Assembly (NCBI RefSeq): GCF_033568475.1
Contig: NC_133122.1
Span: 11,436,201 to 11,500,200, forward strand
Reading direction: 5' to 3'
DNA from: Henckelia pumila
Taxonomy: Eukaryota > Streptophyta > Magnoliopsida > Lamiales > Gesneriaceae
DNA length: 64,000 nt
Shown one piece after another: positions 1-12,652 of the stretch (the stretch's first letter is position 1; every line of letters begins with the position of its first letter). Both the position numbers and the translations under genes were made by a program. The notes beneath the pieces were generated by a model. That model was given only the letters and a program-made list of their open reading frames with translations. It searched no databases and was not told the origin of the DNA.

Positions 1-632
1 TCACCATCCTATATCAGCAATATATCATTAAAACCAGCATAAACATAAGGTAGGAATTTCAAAATAATTGCTGGAAATTCATAAGAAACTGATACGACAT
101 CTGTTCTTCGATTCGACTTCGATATAACAAGGCATAGAAGCTCAACAACATCAATTCATAATCAAATCTGATGGCTTCCACATAACATAATTTCGAAACA
201 TAATAAATCTCATCAAGACTTACATCAGTTGATAGCCCTTCTCGCAAGGAATCCGTAACTATTTTCGGAATTGAATTCGGACAACCGGAGCAAAAGTTAT
301 GAAAGATTGAAAATAAAAAAATAGTTTGAGCTTCCTTCCCTCTTCCTCTCTCGTGTATTCTGCTGAAATTTTGATGAATCAAGAGAAAATATACACGTTC
401 ATGCACAATTAGAAGCCAAGTGTCCATTTAATTTTCCACTATTTGCAATTTGGCCTCTCAAATCTTCATTAATTGCAAATCAATCCTCGACAACTCTTTT
501 AAATTCAATTTCAATCCTAAATAATTTAATAATATTAGAATTTAAATCAAAACTCCAAAATTCTCAAATTAATATACTCGGATTAAAATTAAATAATATT
601 TCGGATTAAATCAATTAATCCCGGGCCTTACA
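1..632 (-). mobile_element. Partial Ty3/gypsy-type LTR, cut by window edge
   Basis: Read on the minus strand this stretch begins at 632 with TGTAAGGCCC, a TG-initiated terminus typical of plant gypsy LTRs, followed by AT-rich sequence. Directly to its right the sequence changes to copia reverse transcriptase coding DNA, so 632 looks like an insertion boundary inside the older copia element. The other end lies outside the window, so neither TSD nor full length can be checked. The longest open frame here (59-427) has no recognisable domain and I treat it as chance. Confidence 0.5.
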
Positions 633-1732
633 CCTAGATTATGTGTATAGGTTGAAAAAGGATTTGTATAGATTGAATCAAGAACCTCTTGCTTGATATG
701 GAAGATTAACAGAATAATTGCTCAATATTGGTTTCAAAAGAGGTGGGGTAGATAAGACATTATTTGTGCAAAAGTTTCAAGGTAATATTCTTATTTTCCA
801 AGTGTACGTAGATGACATAATTTTCTGTGCTTCGTGTGAAAAACTTGCTGATGAATTTGTGAAGTGCATGTCTTCTACATTTGAGATGGGTATGGTTGGT
901 GAATTGACTTATTTCTTGGGATTGCAAGTAAAATAAATGCATGATGGGATTGGAAGCTAAAAATTTGGTGAAAAAGTTCTTGAATGAAAACTCTAAACAC
1001 ATGCAGACACCTATGGGGTCTAGTGAAAAATTGTCTAGGAACGATGTTGCCGAAGGTGTTGACAACACCCTCTACAAAAGCATGATTGGAAGTATTCTCT
1101 ATTTGAGTGCTACTAGGCCTGATATCATGTTTAGTGTATGTTTGTGTCCTAGATACAAGTCTAATCCAAAAGTTACAAATCTTAAGGTTGTGAAACGTAT
1201 ATTGAAATATGTGGCGGGTACCTTGGAGTTAGGTTTGTGGTACACTAAAAAAACCAATTCAAATTTGGCAGGGTTTAGTGATGCTGAGTGGGCTGGAGAT
1301 CTAGATGAGAGAAAGAGTACTTCAGGAGGATATTTCTACTTGGGAAATCATTTAGTATCATGGTATATTAAGAAACAAAACTATGTCTCACTTTCTACTG
1401 CAGAGTCTGAGTATGTAGCTGTAGGAAGTTGTTGCTCACAACTCCTATGGATGAATCAAATGCTGAATGATTATGGAATTAAGAGTGATACTCCTATTGT
1501 GTACTGTGATAATTCTAGTGCCACTGATATTTCTAAAAATCCAGTACAACACTCTCGAACCAAACATGTTGACATTAGACATCACTTCATTCGAGATTTG
1601 GTCGAGAAATACATGATCTATATTGAGTTGTTGGAACTAATAACCAATTGGCTGATATTTACAAAAGCTTTGGATTTCGAGAGATTTTATAATTTAAGGA
1701 AATCTCTCATTATGTGTGCATTATATACATAA
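633..1732 (+). pseudogene. Ty1/copia (Sirevirus-type) RT-RNase H remnant
   Basis: This is the 3' end of a copia pol gene. The RT palm motif YVDDIIF is encoded near 808-828 and the RNase H core follows (SDAEWAGD, KSTSGG, LSTAESEYVA, then YCDNSSA and HSRTKHVDIRHHFIRD). That C-terminal wording is typical of soybean SIRE-like Sireviruses. The frame is broken: stops lie in the first 80 bp, a TAA sits at 934-936, and the frame shifts between 718-936 and 941-1732. Integrase and the front of RT are missing to the left of the gypsy LTR boundary at 632. It is an old, inactive remnant; Sirevirus placement is by motif recall only. Confidence 0.8.
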
Positions 1733-2701
1733 CTGAGATGTTGTCTTGGGTGTTGCCAACACCTGCGACAACACTTTTTCATGCACGAGCATATTTAGGA
1801 TCATTAGGCATGTTGCATTCATGCATTCACTATGTGTTGTGAAGTGTTTGATACTTTGTAACCATTGACCAGTTTTCACTCAGGATTCTCTGCAAAAGTG
1901 TTTTTACAGTGTAATGAGAATTAATTGATAAAGATTTCTGACTAAATCACGAAGTAGTGGAGGGATGTTCGTGTATTCCATGATCGTGTTCCAATTGAAA
2001 AGTGATTTCGCAAATTCAGAAACTCAAAATAACAAAATTATTAAAAGTAATCGCCTCAATCATAAAATTTGATTGAAAATTAGAAGCAAATGAAAAACCT
2101 ACCTAAAGGGGTCCTTTGAAGATCTTTCCTTTAGTGTGCAGAGGATCCTTGAGTGTTGCTGGAACATGTTGCCCACATCGTGGATAACACTTCACTTGTC
2201 AACATATTTTGTGCATGTGATTGCATTTTATGTTTTTTTCACATTTTGTTTTAGTCATACTTTGGACATGCATATTATTTTGGGTGAATATATTTGGCTG
2301 AAAGGTTAAGTGTTCTAATCGAATAAAAGTTTAGTGATTTTCTCTATCCAATGAAATTTTGATTTTGATTGTGATTGATTTTGTTCAGTGGAGTTGTATT
2401 CTGATGAGGAGTTTAAATTTGGAAATTTTTGGGAAATTATTTGGGCAAAAATTATTACCAAAAATAAAAAATTGGTTTCCTAATTGAAATTGGATTTTGT
2501 TACCGTTTGGAGATCTTATTACCGTTAGGTCAGTAAATCGGGAGAGTAATTGGGATAGAAGGAGTCAGGGTTTATATTCCGTGTGTGGTTCTATCTTTCG
2601 GATATTTTTTCTATCTTTTACTCCTATCTCGCAATCACTCTCTCAACCCTCAATTTTCTGCCCTAAATTTTTCTCAGTTTCTTAATTCTCTCAAAATCTA
2701 A
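1733..2701 (+). other. Non-coding spacer of Sirevirus remnant
   Basis: No gene is visible. The stretch joins the copia pol remnant to the envelope-position frame downstream. It contains short GTGTTGCCAACACC-like inverted motifs near 1750 that are common in Sirevirus non-coding regions. The start of the next frame is taken at 2702, where an ATG follows AT-rich leader sequence. Confidence 0.4.
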
Positions 2702-4557
2702 ATGGCAGGCAAGGGATTTGATTCTCATGATATTCGCACTGAGATGGGGTTCATGCCAGATGTTGAGGAGGATGTGCCAACACCCTTGTCATCATACCCT
2801 ATGCACAAGCAAGCTATTGTTCCTGTTTCGGAGGAACTTGTACCCCTGGAATCCATTGCACTAGGAGAGCCTGGAAACGAACTTGATATGGATAATTTGC
2901 CAGATTTTTCAACTCTAAACAAGGTGTTTCCTGCGAAACCCTTGAATCGCCGATCAAAGAGACAAGATGGATATAATCCCGACTACTCTGCTTCAAAGAG
3001 ATTTCGTGGTAAGGGCCAGTCATCCCGTCCCTATTTAATTGATACCGAGTATTCTTCAAGGGATGACAGTGCCGATCAAGATTTTGTGATTAAAGCTCGT
3101 CCAAAGAAATCAACACAGAATCTGCTGCTACACCAAGTTATGCAATTACAATACCATTTGCTGCTGAGAGTGAATCATTTGATGATTCCTCGTCTGTGGG
3201 TGAGTCTTCTTCACAGAGACTCAAACTGCCTCTCCTACTGATGTTGTTAAAGATGCCTCTACATCTATTTTTGTTCCTGAATCATCTTCTACTGCCACTC
3301 CTCTGGAATTTTTTGATGATGAGGAATCCTCAATAGCCAATTCATGGCTGTTTTGAAGCAAGCAAAGGGCCAGAAATATGTTGTTACTCTTATTTCTGAC
3401 GATGAACCCGACAAAGATATGATTCAAGAGTATGCTGACAATCGCCCACATCACTCTGATAGTTCTAGCTCTGAATCAAGTGAAGCCTCAGATGCTGAGA
3501 AAGATCTAGAAGAGTATGTTTCGAAAGGTGCTGCGGACACCCCTGACAATACCTTAGATGCTGTTGTGGCTGAAGACTACAAGATAAGCTGCTCCTACTC
3601 TTCTTATTTTTATTCTGAGAAAACTGCAAATGATTGGCAACAATATGCCAATCGTGACTTCTATGAAGACCACAACATAGATTTTCCAGTATATGAAGCT
3701 CAAAATCTGGTAAATGTCTTCAAACTTTGGAATATGCTTGCCACTGTGAGCATTCTTTATTGTCGACCACTGTTTCTGGAGTTTTATTGTAACCTGACTG
3801 AAGCCGTGAAGGACCAACGGCATGCTAAACATGGGAAAATGTATGTGAGGGGACATATTGTTGAATTTAGCCTTGTAGTAATCAATGGGTTCTTTCAGTC
3901 ACCAAATGAAGATGCTATTGAGTTGCCTACTTTGGATGAGATGACTTCGATCATCACTGGAGGTTCTGTAACCAAGTTTCCTATTCATCCACAGAAACTA
4001 TCTGCTGCCAAGCTTACATCTCTATACTCTGTGTTGCACAAGACCGCTGTGAAGACCTGGACTCCCTCCAGCAATTCTACAATTGTCACCAAACATCAGG
4101 CACCGATCTTATTTTCTGTTGGCACAGGTTCAGCGTTCAATTTTGGCCGACTAGTGTTTGACACAGTCAAGGCCTTTGCTGACTATAGCTAGATTACTTT
4201 CAAGCTTCCTTATCCCTCTCTGATATATGCAATGTTAGTAAGTCAAGGGATTGAAGAGGATGATGAGGAAGTCTGACTGATGCTGGAGAAGATTTGAAAA
4301 TTTTTATTCTACTTTGGGGAAACAGAAAGATAGATATGCCATGGTCTGAATCAGGTGTTGCTGAAAATGTAGTGGCAAATGTTTCCAACACCGCCCCTGC
4401 CACTGCTGTATTTGTTCCACCCTCTTCGTCTCAGATAGTGGATACCACCTTCATCCAAGCTCAATTGTTGCATGCTGAGCAAAAGATTATTCAAGAGAAA
4501 TCATATCTTTCTTATTATAAGGCTTATACACATAAATTAAATTACACAACAAATTAA
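2702..4557 (+). pseudogene. Envelope-position ORF of Sirevirus remnant, broken
   Basis: Three consecutive fragments (2702-3241, 3344-4192, 4294-4557) read as one broken protein. The first part is hydrophilic and rich in Ser, Asp and Glu. The middle part (about residues 120-280 of the second fragment) holds a block with FYCNLTEA, KMYVRGHIVEFS and VINGFF. This matches the pattern (F-Y-x-N-L ... VRGK-x-V-x-F ... IN) of the family Pfam calls 'putative plant transposon protein' (PF20167, accession from memory). Breaks are a frameshift around 3120-3340, an in-frame TAG at 4190-4192 and two more stops before 4294. Sireviruses often carry an extra ORF after pol, and this occupies that position. No signal peptide or clear membrane segment is visible, so an actual envelope role is not supported. 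Confidence 0.6.
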
Positions 4558-6707
4558 ATCCTAGCTAGCCCAAGGACCCAAACCCGCCGCTTCACTCTAG
4601 GAATCTCTCAACCCATCGACTCCTCCTTCAGCCTCTAGTCCGATCGTCGTGCCGCCGTCCAGCCACCTCCACTGCCGAAGCTCGAGTCTTAGGTGGCCTA
4701 GCAGCTGCTGTGTTGTGTTTCCAGCTAGGTTCCATCGGTCTTTTTAAGCATTTCAAACCAAGGAAAGTGTATGCTCTCTTTTGATCCACCAAGCAAGCTA
4801 TTTAGTTTTTGTGCTAGATTCTTAGACTAAATTTCGAAAATCTTTTATTGTGCAAGCTAGGGCTCGATTCGTTGTAGAAAAAAGTCGGGGAATGCTTATA
4901 TTTTCGAATTTCACCTTTGTTTTGGATGCTAAATACTTCATATGATGAATGTGAATTGAGACTTGATGAGTTTTGATGCATTTCGAAAATTTCCAAAATT
5001 TTCAGAGGTGTTTTAACCTAAAATTCAAAAATTTATGTAATGGTGGATTTGTTATGAACTTATTTATTTGCAAACATCGAATCTTGAAGTGTTTGTTGTG
5101 TTCAAAATTTTCAGCTTGTCATTTTGCGATGTTTGAGCTTTATTTTTGAAAATAGATTAGTTGGTGTTAGGGGATGCCTTAGTTAATCGAAATGGGGTTT
5201 AAATGATGGATTGAGTGAAGTTTGGATTGGTTTGAAGTGTTGTAAAGGAGGGATAATAAGCTGAAGTTGATGACTATGTGTATGGGGTAATCGGGTTGAG
5301 GAACTATGCAAGAGAGGCATGGAGTTGAAGTTGGAAGCATAGGATTGGAATTGTTGGGATAGTTCATTTCTCATGGTTGCTGGTTCTCGGTTCAGGGGGG
5401 GCTAATCGAGAGGTCTGGTTGGGCTGTGGCATGGCCCTAGGTCATTTTTAAGATGTCTTGGTTGTGTCGGTACAAATTGGGCTTAATTCGGGTAATTTTT
5501 GTATAGGATAAGGGCGTTTTAAGTCAAGGTGGTTGGTGATAAAATTGAGGAGGTTTAGGGGTTGTCCAGAAATCTGTTTTATTTGGGCGGTTTGGGTTGG
5601 ATTTGGATGTTATAATCTGGTCCTAGGGTTAGTTTAAAGTGTGAAGAGAGTGTCGGTTCAAGCGGGATTTAATTCGGATAAGGTAAGGTCGAGTTATGTT
5701 CTTTTTGGTTGGATCGCTCGAGGTAAGTTATGAATGAGGTAAAATGGAGTCTTGGTTTGGGTAGCTAACCTAGAGGCAGCCACTTAGTCACCAATCCTTC
5801 TTGTTTTAAGCGAGGTTTTCATCCCCTAAGATTGCATAACGTGTGGGTGTGCTTTCAACCTTCGAGTTGAATAAAGTTTTAAGCAAGTTGATATACACCT
5901 TCGCGTTTCGAGTTAAGTAAAAGTTTAAAATTGATGTTCGAGTTAAGTTAAAAGTTGAAGTCAATAAAAGTAAAGTTTTTGGATGAAGTGAATTGGTTGT
6001 GACACCAGACTTGTAGGAAGGGTCCGAGAGACGTCTTGGTTTCCCTACCAACCAGACGTGTAAGGAGGGGCCGGGAGAAATCTTGGTTTTCTAACCAAAT
6101 CAGACGTGTAAGGAGGTGCCGGGAGAAATCTTGGTTTCCTTACCAAATTAGATGTGTAAGGAGGGGCTGGGAGAAATCTTGGTTTCCTTACCACAGAGGG
6201 GCAATGCGGGGCCGGGAGAAATTTTGGCTTCCTTGCCAGCATAGTACTATAGCCATTAATCGATCAAAACAAAAAAAAGGGTCACAATCGAAGAAACTAA
6301 ATTCACAGAGGAAAGTTAAAGTTGATTGAAAAAGTCAAAGTGATGATAATTATGATTAAATGCTTGGATTGAGATAAAGTTTTAAAGAATGAGTTTTGTT
6401 GTGATGTGTGAGTTCTTTACATGAAGCCTTCTCTTTTTTATCCCAAGTCTCATTCTCTTGTATCATTCTAACTTTTTAGAGTAAGTTCAAATTAGTACAA
6501 GTATTAGTACTTTATGTATTGCGCGTGTATTTTTTTAACCCTTGTTATTGCACGGTTTATACTTGCTGAGTCGTTAGACTCAGTACCCTTGCTTGGTGCA
6601 GGTGAGTTTGATGTTGAGGCCGAGGGGAAGGATCACCAGAGTTGATGGTATCCGGCGATGTACAACCATGACCGTTGCTTTCTTTATTTTTCCGCATTGA
6701 GACTATT
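4558..6707 (+). mobile_element. Truncated Ty3/gypsy LTR (left part), host of element A
   Basis: The segment resembles a long Tekay-type LTR. It has a cytosine-rich leader near 4580-4720, then AT-rich sequence, a short tandem repeat array at 6003-6240, and the 'cttgctgagtcgttagactc' type motif near 6563 seen before the end of such LTRs. It is interrupted at 6707 by element A. Removing A and D joins 6707 to 50225, where the LTR continues to about 50461, ending near GGTCATGACA. The 5' terminus is not identifiable, so it is probably truncated where it meets the Sirevirus frame. ORFs inside (for example 5179-5374) look like chance. Confidence 0.5.
6003..6240 (+). repeat. Minisatellite-like array, about 5 units of 47-48 bp
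   Basis: Unit starts are visible at about 6006, 6053, 6101, 6149 and 6191. Each has the form CAGACGTGTAAGGAGGGGCC, then GGGAGAAATCTTGG, then a TTCC-TACCA tail. Units 2 to 4 are nearly identical and the outer ones are more divergent. The array gives spurious ORFs on both strands (6036-6329 and 6045-6242). Confidence 0.8.
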
Positions 6708-7951
6708 TGTCACGCCCCGTGATCGGAACGTTGCATCGACGTTGTTAACAATTTTAAATCGTAAAACAACAAGTCATGTAGTGTATAAATAGTCTTCAAC
6801 CAGTCTTTTACAAATCCAGAAATGTCTTTACAATATCAAAACATGACAATAGCGGAAGCGAAATATAAACGATAATAAAACTAGTAAGACTGCTAGCAAT
6901 TTCATAATTTAGACTTGATCACCAACCCCAGAATGCATGTTGCTCATCATTATCCAACTGTTCTTCGGTATCTGGGAAGGGAAGTAAGGGGGATGAGTGT
7001 TTTGGGAAACACTCAGCAAGAGGGGGCCAATCGTACATGCAAATGTCGAATATACATATATATAGGAGTTCAAAGGAAGCACGTTCCAACACATGTTGCA
7101 ACATAAATCAGAACAAGGCAAAACTTGAAACTGAGTATCAACACATATCATGAATGAAACATAAACTTAGACATAGCACTGTTATTCATCTCGTTAATCA
7201 TGGCTACTGATCAGTCCCTAATTTTTACTCCTCTAAGGGTGCGAGGCCTTAAACGGTTATTATAACCCACCGCATCAGGGCCATATAATAGCTTATCATG
7301 TTTTCAGAATTCCTTACCACTTCTTAAGTCGAATTCTAACAGTGCATAACAAGGAGTTTCATAGAATAAACATGTACGAATTTCAAAGAAGAATGAACCA
7401 GGCCATGTACGATTGAATTTTCACAAACAAGATCATGAACGCATTTAAAACATATATAGATATAAGCCCTCTTATTGTATTCGATTTATAAACAAATCAT
7501 GTAGAAGTATGAGTTGCTCGGTTCTGGATAGAAAATGTGGTTCCCTGATCAACTTTGGCACTGCTTCTCGGCTTAGTTTGCTGTAGGTGATTGCTTGAAA
7601 CTGGAACAAGAAGTATGCTCGAATTTGGATAGAGTTTTTGCTCCAACACTTCGACAGAAGTCTGCTCGAAAATGACAGAGCTGGAACCCAAAATGTGAAG
7701 TGGTGGTGCTCGAAATTTGTGTGATTTCCTTGAGGTTTCTGCCACTTATTTATAGGAGAAAATCAACAGTTAAAGGGTTTCCTCATTCATGGCCAATAAT
7801 GTTCATTAACAGCCATGATTCCTCATTATTTCAGCTGTTACAATCTCTTGGTTTCTAGCTGTTACAATCCTTGGCTGATACATGCAACATTAATCTGCAT
7901 ACTGATTGTGGCTGTTACAATTATTGCCTATGACAAAAACGTGGCTTCACA
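6708..7951 (-). repeat. Element A 3' LTR
   Basis: It begins TGTCACGCC and ends TTCACA, matching 20027-21271 over its full length. The element reads on the minus strand, so this is the downstream LTR. The polypurine tract AGGTGGGAGGAA (minus strand) abuts it at 7952-7963. Small ORFs in it (6909-7151, 7497-7745) recur in the other LTR and are not genes. Confidence 0.93.
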
Positions 7952-9275
7952 TTCCTCCCACCTTGGGAGAAGTTTCATCATCGAAACTTGGATTGGGTTG
8001 TTCTTCAAAGAGGAATGGGTAAAGCTTTCGCATCTTCTCCTCTAACTTCCAAGTGGCTTCCCTTTCCGTGTGATTAGACCACTGAATTTTCACGTATGGA
8101 ATGGTTCTTCTTCTCAAAACTTGATCCTTGGTATCCACTATCCGTATTGGAACCTCTTCATATTTGAGCTCCTTATTTAGACTCTCTTCAATTACAAGAG
8201 GTTCAATTTGAAGAACATGACTGGGATCTGGGATATACTTTCTTAATTGAGAAACATGGAAATTGTGAATCCTTGACATATCTGGTGGTAAGGCCAGTCT
8301 ATACGCCAAGGTTCCTACTTTGTCCAGAATCTCGAATGGTCCGACATATCTGGGATTCAATTTTCTAGTTTTACCAAATCGAACAACTCCTTTCATGGGT
8401 GAGATTTTTACATATGCCTTTTCACCTACTTCAAATTCCAACTGTCGTCTCTTCATATCAGCCCAACTCTTTTGTCGATATTGAGCAGCTTTGAGTCTTT
8501 CCTTGATGATGGTTACTTTTTCTACCGTTTCTTGAACCAGTTCACGTTCAGTGATGGTTTTCTCTCCTACTTCATCCCAGTATAAAGGTGAGCGACACTT
8601 TCTCCCATATAAGGCTTCGTATGGTGCCATACCAATACTGCTGTGGTAACTATTGTTGTAAGCAAACTCGATTAAAGGCAAGTGTTCACTCCAGTTACCA
8701 CTAAAGTCTAGAGCACAAGCCCTCAGCATGTCCTCCAATGTTTGGATCGTTCTCTCTGTTTGGCCATCAGTTTGAGGGTGATAGGACGTACTGAGAGTGA
8801 CCTTGGTTCCCATGACATTCTGAAAGCTTTTCCAAAATCTGGACGCAAACCTCGGGTCCCTATCTGACAAAATACTAGCAGGTACGCCATGTAATCTTAT
8901 GATATTGTCCATGTACAGGGTAGCTAGTTTATCCAGGTTGTAGTTCATGCGGACCGGTAGGAAATGCGCTGTATTTGTAAGTCTATCTACAATTACCCAT
9001 ATTCCGTCATGACTCTGCCTTGAATTGGGTAAGCCGACAACAAAATCCATAGAAATATGTTCCCACTTCCATTCTGGAATTTCCAAAGGTTGAAGTAATC
9101 CTCCAAGTCGTTGATGTTCATCTTTGACTTTCTGACATACCTGACATCGAGACACAAACTCAGCAACATCCTTCTTCATTCCATTCCACCAAAAATTTCC
9201 TTTTAAATCTCAATACATCTTGGTGCTGCCGGGGTGGACTGAAAATTTTGATTTGTGTGCTTCGAACATTACCTC
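7947..9275 (-). pseudogene. Element A integrase and chromodomain-like tail
   Basis: The frame encodes the HHCC zinc region (SRCQVCQKVK), then the integrase core with [29 protein letters not shown] and [23 protein letters not shown], then a C-terminal GPFEIL segment. It finishes with a chromodomain-like tail (IPYVKIQWSNHTEREATWKLEE) of the Tekay type, which in chromoviruses is thought to guide insertion to heterochromatin. The frame continues from RNase H upstream but is split by TAG at 9276-9278 and TGA at 9210-9212. Both fit C-to-T changes. Confidence 0.88.
7952..7963 (-). other. Element A polypurine tract
   Basis: The minus strand reads AGGTGGGAGGAA directly against the LTR terminus. This is the expected site for plus-strand DNA priming in an LTR retrotransposon. 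It overlaps the end of the integrase frame. Confidence 0.75.
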
Positions 9276-10057
9276 CTAACGAAGATTGTCAATGTCAGGT
9301 ACATACAATCGTCCTTTCATCCACATAACTCCATTAGAATCTATTTCAAGATTTGGTGCCTTTCCTTCTCCTGCTTGCTCCCTGAGTTTTGCTAAAGAAG
9401 GATCTTGTCTCTGTTTCAACTTGACTGTTTCTCGAAGACATGGTTGTGCTGAGAGTGAGGCTAAAATTACTTTACCCATGTTCTTCCAACTCAGAGCATC
9501 AGCTACCTTATTTGCTTTTCCAGGGTGGTAGCTTATTGTCAAGTCATAATCCTTCAATAGTTCAATCCACCTTCTCTTTCTCATATTCAACTCTTTTTGA
9601 GTAAACAAGTACTTGAGACTTTGATGATCAGTGAATATTTCACACTTTGCACCGTAAAGATAATGTCTCCAAATATTTAATGCAAAGACCACTGCGGCTA
9701 GTTCGAGGTCATGCGTGGGGTAGTTTTGCTCATACGGCTTTAGTTGTCTTGAAGCATAAGCAATTACTCTTCCATCTTGCATGAGCACGCATCCCAATCC
9801 CCCCTTTGATGCATCGCTATAGATGGTAAAATCTTTGTCTTCGGATGGTAGTGCCAATACTGGTGTAGATTCTAGCTTTTTCTTCAAAATTTCAAAGTTT
9901 TTTTCACAAGTTTCATCCCAGTTGAACTTAGAGTTCTTTTGTGTGAGTTTGGTGAGAGGTATAGCTATCGAGGAAAAACCTTCCACGAATTTTCGATAGT
10001 AGCCAGCCAAACCTAGAAAGCTTCGAATTTCAGTTACAGTTTTTGATCTAGGCCAAT
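9276..10057 (-). pseudogene. Element A RT C-terminus and RNase H (after insertion B)
   Basis: The frame resumes right of B with the conserved [15 protein letters not shown] connection domain. The RNase H core follows ([13 protein letters not shown], then [61 protein letters not shown]). It is the direct continuation of 16298-17716: removing B and one CCAAT copy restores an open frame at this junction. It ends at the TAG 9276-9278. Confidence 0.88.
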
Positions 10058-11345
10058 TGACCGGTTATTTCGGTATGAATAAATTCTACTGGCAAGCGAA
10101 ACAGGTCAAATTATAATAAAGTGGACAAAGGTCCAAGTGTCGAACCCACAGGGACTGTATAAAAATGATTACCAAAATATATTTATTTCTACCTAATCTA
10201 GACTAATTAAAAGGATGATTTCAGATTTTTAACTAACAAATAAACTTGCAAATAAAATTAAATAAACCAAAAAGCAGCTGGAAAATTTGGATTACTTCAA
10301 ATTCAGGAAAAGTTCGATCAAGGACACACGTAGGTACCAGACAATTCATGTAACAAGCAGTCGATCTAAGACGTCAGACTTAATCTTAATTCACGAAAAT
10401 TTTCCTAATTTGTTCGAAGGACTATTTCTAGAACAATCAAACCTATTCAAATATTGATGAACTAATCTTTCGTAATTCTAATCAAATTTGAATGCATAAA
10501 TTGCTGCGAAAATTCAGTAAACACCTAAACCGCATAATGAAACCAAATTCTATTTCTAGTCAGTTTTACACTATGTTGATTATCGAAGTGATCAAAATCG
10601 AGGCCTCCTCTGTCGACTTGGAATCGATTAACAAGAAAACAAATAACTGGCCAAGAAATTTGTAAGACAAATATAAATTCGATAATTAATAAAATCAAAT
10701 CAAGTCTAAAAATCTCAAATAAACAAACGAGTTTTCTACATAAATTGTATGGCCCAATCACGTGGCCTTAATCGAAAGAGAAAACTACTCAATAATAAAC
10801 ATGATTCAATAAATCAAGTTTAAAAACATAAAATAAAAATACTAGAATAGAAGAAATTCTGAATAAATTTGCTCCACAGCCGCCGTAAGCTTTTCCCGTA
10901 CTCAAAAAGATCAAAAGTCTGTAAAAAGGGCATAAAAATTCTATTTATAGGGCCGCCCAATTAGAATCCCTTAAAAATAATATTAAACTCGGAATTTAGG
11001 TCACGGACACGCGCGCGTGCAAGGAGGAGCCTCGCGCGCGCGGCTTCTCTTCATCTCTCTAGAAATCTCTTCGGCGCGCGCGCGAGGCATGAGCTCGCCC
11101 ACGCGTGCCTCGCCCTGGATGCCTCTGGAATTCCCTTAGGCGCACGCGCGAGCAAGAGGCTCGCGCGCGCGCGCCTTGTATGCACAGAAATCCCAAATTT
11201 TTCTTAAATTCCTACAAAATTCAACCAGGTGAGTCTAATGCAAACACATAACATAAAACATTAATAAAACTTATGAAAATAATTTAAATGCATGCAAACT
11301 AAACATAAAGTGCTATAAAATAATGCATACCAAACACACTTATCA
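10058..11345 (-). repeat. Element B 3' LTR
   Basis: It matches 15010-16297 end to end. It contains a block of alternating C and G near 11010-11185 within otherwise AT-rich DNA. The polypurine tract (AAGTATGGGGGTGT on the minus strand) abuts it at 11346-11360. Confidence 0.93.
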
Positions 11346-11385
11346 ACACCCCCATACTTAACTCTTGCTCGCCCTCGAGCAAGAC
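11346..11385 (-). other. Element B hairpin plus polypurine tract, LTR-adjacent copy
   Basis: On the minus strand a perfect 9-bp stem (TCTTGCTCG with CGAGCAAGA, loop AGGG, 11363-11384) is followed within 3 nt by AAGTATGGGGGTGT, which runs to the LTR edge. A second module of the same design lies at 12300-12336. Confidence 0.8.
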
Positions 11386-12299
11386 ATGAAAAAATAAAAT
11401 GCAAACAAAAACATAAGTAAGGATGATTCATGAGAGTGCACAGCCTCCGAGAAGTTCAATCACAAAAACAAAATCACGCATATTCTCTCAACTTTTCATA
11501 ATACACCTTTGGTTTAACGTGAACGTGTGTGTGTGAAATGTCATTCCAGTTTCATGCAACTTAGATCGAATTCATCTTAAGACTTCTTAGCGACCTATAA
11601 CAAATCAGTGCAAGTTTCACTTTTCAAGTGCCCATCCTTCCAACGACGTCTAGACTAAACTCACCTCCCTTGAGATAATGAATTACACACCTTCAGATTT
11701 TGCACCCGGTATTGATTTAGCCCCAATAATTACCCGCTGACTTAGCTATAACTGGCTAGGATATGAAAAATCATTCTATTTTTTCTTTCTAATCCCCTCG
11801 TCTATAGCCCGGATGGAGCATCAATCCCATTTAATCCGCATACTTAGCCTTAATTTAATTTTTTATAGGATTTTAATCCTTTCAAGGCCCGGATGGAATT
11901 GTATATAAATTTTTTTTTAGGTGCGCCCAAGATCATAAGGGTAAACTATAGCCTCATAAAAATTCATAGAACACAATCAAGATCCACAAACCACCTATTG
12001 TCGTGCAATGGTCAAACAGACAGAAACTTCATCAAATCTTTCGCTACAATTCACTGGTCTAACATACGTGCTTAAAAATATTCACGGTTCAACCTACAGT
12101 TTCTCATGTCAAGTCAAGATCAAAATTTTTCAAAAAACCATTTTTTCAACATAAACTTCATCATCATTGGCTATTATGACTCATCCTACTCATGCCAGAC
12201 AACATAAACACAAAACATCATGATATGCATGAATACGAACTATATGCAATAAACTATACCAAATGAATGCAAACAATCAACACAAACAAAACTAATCTA
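11386..12299 (-). other. Element B non-coding 3' region
   Basis: This stretch lies between the two hairpin/G-run modules. It holds no convincing protein: the small ORFs at 11893-12075 and 12254-12580 have low-complexity or no domain content. It corresponds in position to the 3' untranslated region of autonomous Athila elements. Confidence 0.5.
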
Positions 12300-12336
12300 C
12301 CCCCCATACTTATCCAAAGCATTGCCCTCAATGCTT
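12300..12336 (-). other. Element B internal hairpin plus G-run module
   Basis: On the minus strand a perfect 8-bp stem (AAGCATTG with CAATGCTT, loop AGGG, 12317-12336) is followed by TGGAT and AAGTATGGGGGG. The design, spacing and loop equal those of the LTR-adjacent copy, although the stem sequence differs. Confidence 0.8.
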
Positions 12337-12578
12337 CAGAACAATGAACAGAATGCATAACAAACACACAAATGCAAAGACGAACAAAAACACAATGAGA
12401 ACAAAAATAACACTCCCCTGATTTTCGATTCATCCTCTTCCTTCTTGATAGAATCCTTCGGGACGGTATCATCATTCTAGAATATTGGCAGGCACGACCA
12501 ACTGGCATGGGAAAGAAACAAAAATCAAATAAAAACAAAACAAAAAGTGAAAACAAAATAAAAAGATAAAGCAAAAAC

Positions 12579-12596
12579 ACTGGGTTGCCTCCCAGT
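12579..12596 (-). other. Element B stem-loop after gag-protease
   Basis: The plus strand reads ACTGGG, loop TTGCCT, CCCAGT: a perfect 6-bp stem. Element C has the same loop with a different but still complementary stem at the equivalent place, just after its gag-protease frame. Confidence 0.7.
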
Positions 12597-12652
12597 CAGC
12601 GGTAAATTTATAGTCAATAGCCCGACTATACTCTTCTCTTGAGTGGCAAAAT

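Noticed and set aside
6003..6240. CRISPR-like array
   Set aside because: Units are contiguous with no unique spacers, in plant retroelement DNA.
12254..12580. 108-codon ORF in element B
   Set aside because: It is hydrophobic low-complexity sequence from A/T-rich DNA, overlapping the hairpin module; no homologue recognised.
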